NCBI GenBank assembly: GCA_903853805.1
Contig: CAINUN010000059.1
Coordinates: forward strand, 1-37,987
Direction of reading: 5' to 3'
DNA length: 37,987 bases
From: an uncultured Bacteroidota bacterium
GTDB lineage: Bacteria > Bacteroidota > Bacteroidia > Chitinophagales > Chitinophagaceae
The first letter of the stretch is position 1, and each line of letters begins with the position of its first letter. This document shows positions 35,279 through 37,987 of this stretch, in pieces. The position numbers and the translations under genes are program-made. The notes beneath the pieces were generated by a model that did not search any database, had not been told where the DNA came from, and saw only the letters and a list, made by a program, of their open reading frames with translations.

Positions 35279-36532
35279 TTAGTTTGATTTTTCTGTCCAA
35301 ACTTGTGCAAGATGAACCAATGTTTCTACCGCTTTTTCCATGTCTTGCACACTTACATATTCTTGCTTGCTGTGAATGCCCATTTCACCAGTAAACAAAT
35401 TAGGACAAGGCAATCCCATAAATGAAAGCCTTGAACCATCAGTACCTCCACGAACACTCATACGCTCAGCTTTCATGCCTGCTCTGCGATAAGCTTCATC
35501 GGCATAATCCATCACTTGTGGGTTTTGGTCAAGTATTTCGCGCATGTTTCGGTATTGTTCTTTCACAATAAACTCTGTGGTGATTCCAGGAAATTCATCA
35601 ACTGTTTCATCAACCAATGCTTTCAATCTTGCTTCATGATTTGCAAGTTTTGCTGTTTCAAAATCACGAATGATAAAGGATACGGAAGCTTTTTCTAATT
35701 GTCCTTCAATAGATGTTGGATGTACAAAGCCTTCCATTTTTTCTGTTGACTCAGGACACCATTCCTTTCTTGGCAATTTGCTTACAAATACGGAAGCTGC
35801 TTTAATGGCATTCACCATTTTGTCTTTAGCATAACCCGGATGTGCACTCACGCCATGAAATACAACTGTTACGCCATCAGCCGAAAAAGTTTCGCCTTCA
35901 AGATGCCCTCTTTCGCCACCATCTAAGGTGTAACCAAACTGAGCACCCAATTGTTCCATATTCACTTTAGCAACGCCTCTTCCTACTTCTTCATCGGGCG
36001 TGAAAAGTATTCTGATTTTACCATGCTCAATTTCAGGATACTTCATTAAATAAGCAGCTAAATCCATGATGATGGCAACTCCTGCTTTATCATCAGCACC
36101 CAACAAGGTAGTGCCTGATGCCGTGATGATGTCTTCACCTATTTTCTCTTTTAAATAAGGATGCTCGTTAGTGGTAATGACAATTGTGTTGTCGTCGGGA
36201 AGAACAAGGTCTTTGCCATCATAATTTTTATGCAAAATGGGCTTAACCCCTGCCCCACTACAATCGGGTGCAGTATCTACATGAGAGCAATAACAAAGCA
36301 CTGCTACATTTTTATTTGTTGTTGCAGGAATTGTGGCATATACATAGCCATACTCATCAAGCAATGCATCTGCAATGCCCAAAGCTTTTAGTTCTTCTAA
36401 TAAAATCTTGCTTAGGTTCTTCTGTTTTTCAGTAGAAGGTTGTGTGGGCGAATTGGGATCGCTTTGTGTATCTACTTGCACATAACGCATAAATCTTTCG
36501 GCTGCCGTATGTGGGTAATTGGAAATAGACAT
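35279..36532 (-). CDS. pepT: Peptidase T (tripeptide aminopeptidase)
   Basis: A 417-aa cytosolic M20B metallopeptidase, typical length. It removes the N-terminal residue from tripeptides. Zinc-site and catalytic landmarks are SHVDTAPDCSG (83-93, with His84 and Asp86), TTLLGADDKAGVA (141-153, bridging Asp147), FTPDEEVGRG (177-186, with Glu181 and Glu182) and the later H-GYAKDKMVNAIK dimer region; SVRGGTDGSRLSFMGLPCPNL carries the C-terminal ligand region. It is the first gene of the seven-gene minus-strand cluster and is divergent from the marC-family gene 85 bases away. Confidence 0.96.
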   Translation of the reverse strand: MSISNYPHTAAERFMRYVQVDTQSDPNSPTQPSTEKQKNLSKILLEELKALGIADALLDEYGYVYATIPATTNKNVAVLCYCSHVDTAPDCSGAGVKPILHKNYDGKDLVLPDDNTIVITTNEHPYLKEKIGEDIITASGTTLLGADDKAGVAIIMDLAAYLMKYPEIEHGKIRILFTPDEEVGRGVAKVNMEQLGAQFGYTLDGGERGHLEGETFSADGVTVVFHGVSAHPGYAKDKMVNAIKAASVFVSKLPRKEWCPESTEKMEGFVHPTSIEGQLEKASVSFIIRDFETAKLANHEARLKALVDETVDEFPGITTEFIVKEQYRNMREILDQNPQVMDYADEAYRRAGMKAERMSVRGGTDGSRLSFMGLPCPNLFTGEMGIHSKQEYVSVQDMEKAVETLVHLAQVWTEKSN

Positions 36533-36605
36533 AGTTGAATGTTTTTTTTAAAAGCGTGTAAAAATAGGTTGAAGCGTTGAAGAAAAATGCAGGAAAAAAT
36601 GGTTG

Positions 36606-36613
36606 TAGCTTTG
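36606..36613 (+). promoter_or_regulatory. -7 box TAGCTTTG almost touching the MarC-family start
   Basis: TAGCTTTG at 36606-36613 matches TAnnTTTG and ends 4 bases before the ATG at 36618. Transcription would begin about at the start codon, which suggests a leaderless or nearly leaderless mRNA. No TTTG lies 19-21 bases upstream. Confidence 0.45.
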
Positions 36614-36617
36614 TAAA

Positions 36618-37199
36618 ATGTTAGGAAAAGGTGAAATCAGGTTTTCAGATATCGTCACACTGTCGTTTACATTATTTGCTGTTATAGATGTATTGGGTTC
36701 TGTGCCTGCTATTATTTCTATAAAAAGAAAGATGAACAACTTTAGCGCCATGCATGCCACTTTGGTATCGGGCATTCTTATGTTGTTGTTCTTTTTCATT
36801 GGCGAACAAATGCTCGATTATATGGGACTCGACATTAGTTCCTTTGCTATTGCAGGTTCTATTGTCATTTTCATTCTTGGGCTTGAGATGGTGTTGGGTA
36901 TGGAGTTTTTCCGTAGCGATAAAGACCTTAATGCAGGAAGTGTAGTGCCTATTGCTTTTCCTATGATTGCCGGTTCGGGAACACTTACCACGATTATGTC
37001 TTTGAAGGCAGCTTATAACGGTTATAGCATTCTCATTGCCATCCTCATCAATCTTGTATTTGTGTTGATTATCCTTAAGACTATTGATTTCATTGAAAAA
37101 ATACTTGGACCTTCCGGCATCTCCGTCATTCGAAAGTTCTTTGGCGTCATTCTTTTAGCCATTGCAGTAAAGATATTTAAGAGCAATTTTGGGGTGTAG
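36618..37199 (+). CDS. MarC-family integral membrane protein
   Basis: A 193-aa protein with about six membrane segments, normal for the family. Typical features are FTLFAVIDVLGSVPAIISI near the N-terminus (about 15-33), a central GLEMVLG, the SVVPIAFPMIAGSGTLTTIMSL segment (about 111-132) and the end GVILLAIAVKIFKSNF. MarC proteins were once linked to multiple antibiotic resistance but that link was withdrawn; their transport substrate is unknown. No operon partner. Confidence 0.93.
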   Translation: MLGKGEIRFSDIVTLSFTLFAVIDVLGSVPAIISIKRKMNNFSAMHATLVSGILMLLFFFIGEQMLDYMGLDISSFAIAGSIVIFILGLEMVLGMEFFRSDKDLNAGSVVPIAFPMIAGSGTLTTIMSLKAAYNGYSILIAILINLVFVLIILKTIDFIEKILGPSGISVIRKFFGVILLAIAVKIFKSNFGV

Positions 37200-37230
37200 C
37201 TGACTCGCAGAGCTAGGTTGGATATTCCCA

Positions 37231-37276
37231 GTTGCAAACAGGTTTTTATTCTTAGGCTATAAATGCGCTGCGCTAA
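37231..37276. repeat. Direct repeat, left copy (pair with 37841-37885)
   Basis: Begins GTTGCAAACAGG and ends AAATGCGCTGCGCTAA. It aligns over 46 bases with the copy at 37841-37885, with one gap and about nine mismatches. The two copies bracket the toxin-antitoxin genes. Confidence 0.7.
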
Positions 37277-37340
37277 TATCTGGAACAACTAAGATATTCT
37301 TTTTGTTTCTTAAATTTGTTGGAACAAAACCAATTATAGC

Positions 37341-37562
37341 ATGACTAAAATTAGCCCTCAATTCATTATAGATTCTGTTGGTAAGAAAATGGTAGTTCTT
37401 CCACAAATTCAATTCGATGCCATAATGGAAGAATTAGAAGAATTGGAAGACATTAAGCGCTATGATGCAGCAAAAAAAAGGAAGCAGGTTTTTGTAGATG
37501 CTGACGTTGCTTTTCAACAAATTGAAGCAAAAAGAAAGAAACATGTATCAACTCAAGATTGA
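37341..37562 (+). CDS. Antitoxin of a RelE/ParE-type toxin-antitoxin pair
   Basis: A 73-aa protein. The N-terminal half (PQFIIDSVGKKMVVLP) has the strand-like prevent-host-death/YefM-type DNA-binding look. The C-terminal half is a charged helix (EELEELEDIKRYDAAKKRKQ ... QIEAKRKKH) that would wrap the toxin. Gene order, size and a 20-base overlap with the toxin gene support the call; the exact antitoxin family is not certain. It should neutralise the toxin and repress its own operon. Confidence 0.8.
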   Translation: MTKISPQFIIDSVGKKMVVLPQIQFDAIMEELEELEDIKRYDAAKKRKQVFVDADVAFQQIEAKRKKHVSTQD

Positions 37563-37794
37563 AAAGGCGGTTATTAATACCCTTGAAAAAATAAACGAAC
37601 CTTTTTATTCTAAAATAAAAACAGCTATTCTTAAACTCTCCAACAACCCAAGACCGAATGGTTATAAAAAACTTAGAGGTAGAAATGGTTATTGTATTAG
37701 AGTGGGTAACTACCGTATTATCTATGAAATTTTTGATGACTTTCTTATTATTGAGGTCATTGACCTTGGACATCGAAAAGATATTTATGAATAA
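37543..37794 (+). CDS. RelE/ParE-family toxin
   Basis: An 83-aa protein starting with ATG 37543, inside the antitoxin gene. The longer frame from 37498 adds 15 unlikely residues, so I reject it. Family landmarks are an N-terminal strand (YQLKIEKAVI), two helices (KIKTAILKLSNNPRPNGYKKLRG) and a C-terminal sheet with R-GNYRIIYEIFDDFLIIEVIDLGHRKDIYE, the RVG-YRIIYE pattern typical of RelE/ParE toxins. RelE cuts mRNA in the ribosome, while ParE poisons gyrase; sequence alone does not decide. A terminator follows. Confidence 0.9.
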   Translation: MYQLKIEKAVINTLEKINEPFYSKIKTAILKLSNNPRPNGYKKLRGRNGYCIRVGNYRIIYEIFDDFLIIEVIDLGHRKDIYE

Positions 37795-37798
37795 AAGA

Positions 37799-37837
37799 AA
37801 AAGGACGCTTCTCAATTCGAAACGTCCTTTATTTTTT
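37799..37837 (+). terminator. Rho-independent terminator after the toxin gene
   Basis: An 8-bp stem AAAGGACG/CGTCCTTT (37800-37807 with 37823-37830) is followed by ATTTTTT, a few bases after the toxin stop codon. Confidence 0.85.
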
Positions 37838-37840
37838 CAG

Positions 37841-37885
37841 GTTGCAACCTGTTTTTATTTTTAGATTCCAAATGCGCTGTGCTAA
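37841..37885. repeat. Direct repeat, right copy (pair with 37231-37276)
   Basis: Begins GTTGCAACCTG and ends AAATGCGCTGTGCTAA. It starts inside a perfect 14-bp palindrome CAGGTTGCAACCTG (37838-37851); the left copy shows only its TTGCAA core. Confidence 0.7.
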
Positions 37886-37917
37886 CAGCCTAAATAGCTA
37901 AGCATCTTAACTAAGCT

Positions 37918-37986
37918 TTATTTCAATTTCATTTGTGCAAAATAGGGGTGGTCAGGATGCACTTCAAGCGTTTGTCTTTTGAGGTC
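37918..37986 (-). CDS. C-terminal 22 codons of an unidentified gene (5' end outside window)
   Basis: On the minus strand a frame enters from the right edge and ends at a TAA (37918-37920). The visible end reads ...LEVHPDHPYFAQMKLK. It is too short to assign. It looks like real coding sequence because it is open to the edge and has normal composition, and the gap to the direct repeat is short. Confidence 0.5.
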   Translation of the reverse strand, partial: DLKRQTLEVHPDHPYFAQMKLK

Positions 37987-37987
37987 A

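Noticed and set aside
37498-37542. Longer N-terminus for the toxin
   Set aside because: The extra 15 residues lie inside the antitoxin gene and do not fit the RelE/ParE family start, while ATG 37543 gives the normal N-terminal strand.
37231-37885. Integron cassette with attC sites
   Set aside because: The flanking repeats have no GTTRRRY/RYYYAAC core pair in the right places and no integrase is in the window.

Overview
This AT-rich window is chromosomal DNA from a member of the phylum Bacteroidota, probably an environmental relative of the Chitinophagales or Sphingobacteriales (inference). Four things point there: a short (~290 aa) housekeeping sigma factor beginning [14 protein letters not shown], several Bacteroidota-type -7 boxes (TAnnTTTG), a secreted protein with a type IX secretion (T9SS) tail, and a PafA-type alkaline phosphatase with its Lys-x-Arg signature. 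No rRNA, tRNA, CRISPR, prophage or insertion sequence was recognised.

Layout. 1-2.5 kb: the end of a secreted multiheme cytochrome c with a strong terminator, a diverged 21-bp tandem array of partly palindromic units (745-975), a small Fn3-like protein and a conserved orphan-family protein. 2.6-6.2 kb: glyA and a secreted 743-aa protein whose C-terminus looks like a caspase/gingipain-type (clan CD) cysteine peptidase. 6.5-9.2 kb: fmt on the minus strand, then an ECF sigma factor with a membrane anti-sigma-like protein and a periplasmic sensor-like protein. 9.2-12.5 kb: a GNAT-like protein and a membrane-anchored VWA protein. 12.5-16.2 kb: a tight minus-strand operon of LptF/LptG permease, PAP2 phosphatase and ArnT-like glycosyltransferase, probably for LPS export and modification. 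16.3-22.2 kb: a START-like protein, rpoD with a good promoter, kup, pafA and a YjbR-family protein. 22.2-25.9 kb: minus-strand genes for an O-antigen-ligase-like protein, two unknown secreted proteins and a MORN-cytochrome c fusion behind a terminator-like hairpin. 25.9-28.3 kb: meaB and a WecA/TagO-like transferase. 28.3-36.5 kb: seven closely packed minus-strand genes (pepT, DUF1573, UbiA-family prenyltransferase, dapB, selO, a lipoprotein, a T9SS-exported beta-propeller protein). 36.6-38 kb: a MarC-family protein, a toxin-antitoxin pair between two ~46-bp direct repeats, and the last 22 codons of an unidentified minus-strand gene.

Most of the window is core metabolism and cell-envelope biology. 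The items most worth a second look are the 21-bp dyad array, the caspase-like secreted protein, the repeat-bounded toxin-antitoxin unit, and the hairpin placed against the start codon of the MORN-cytochrome fusion.
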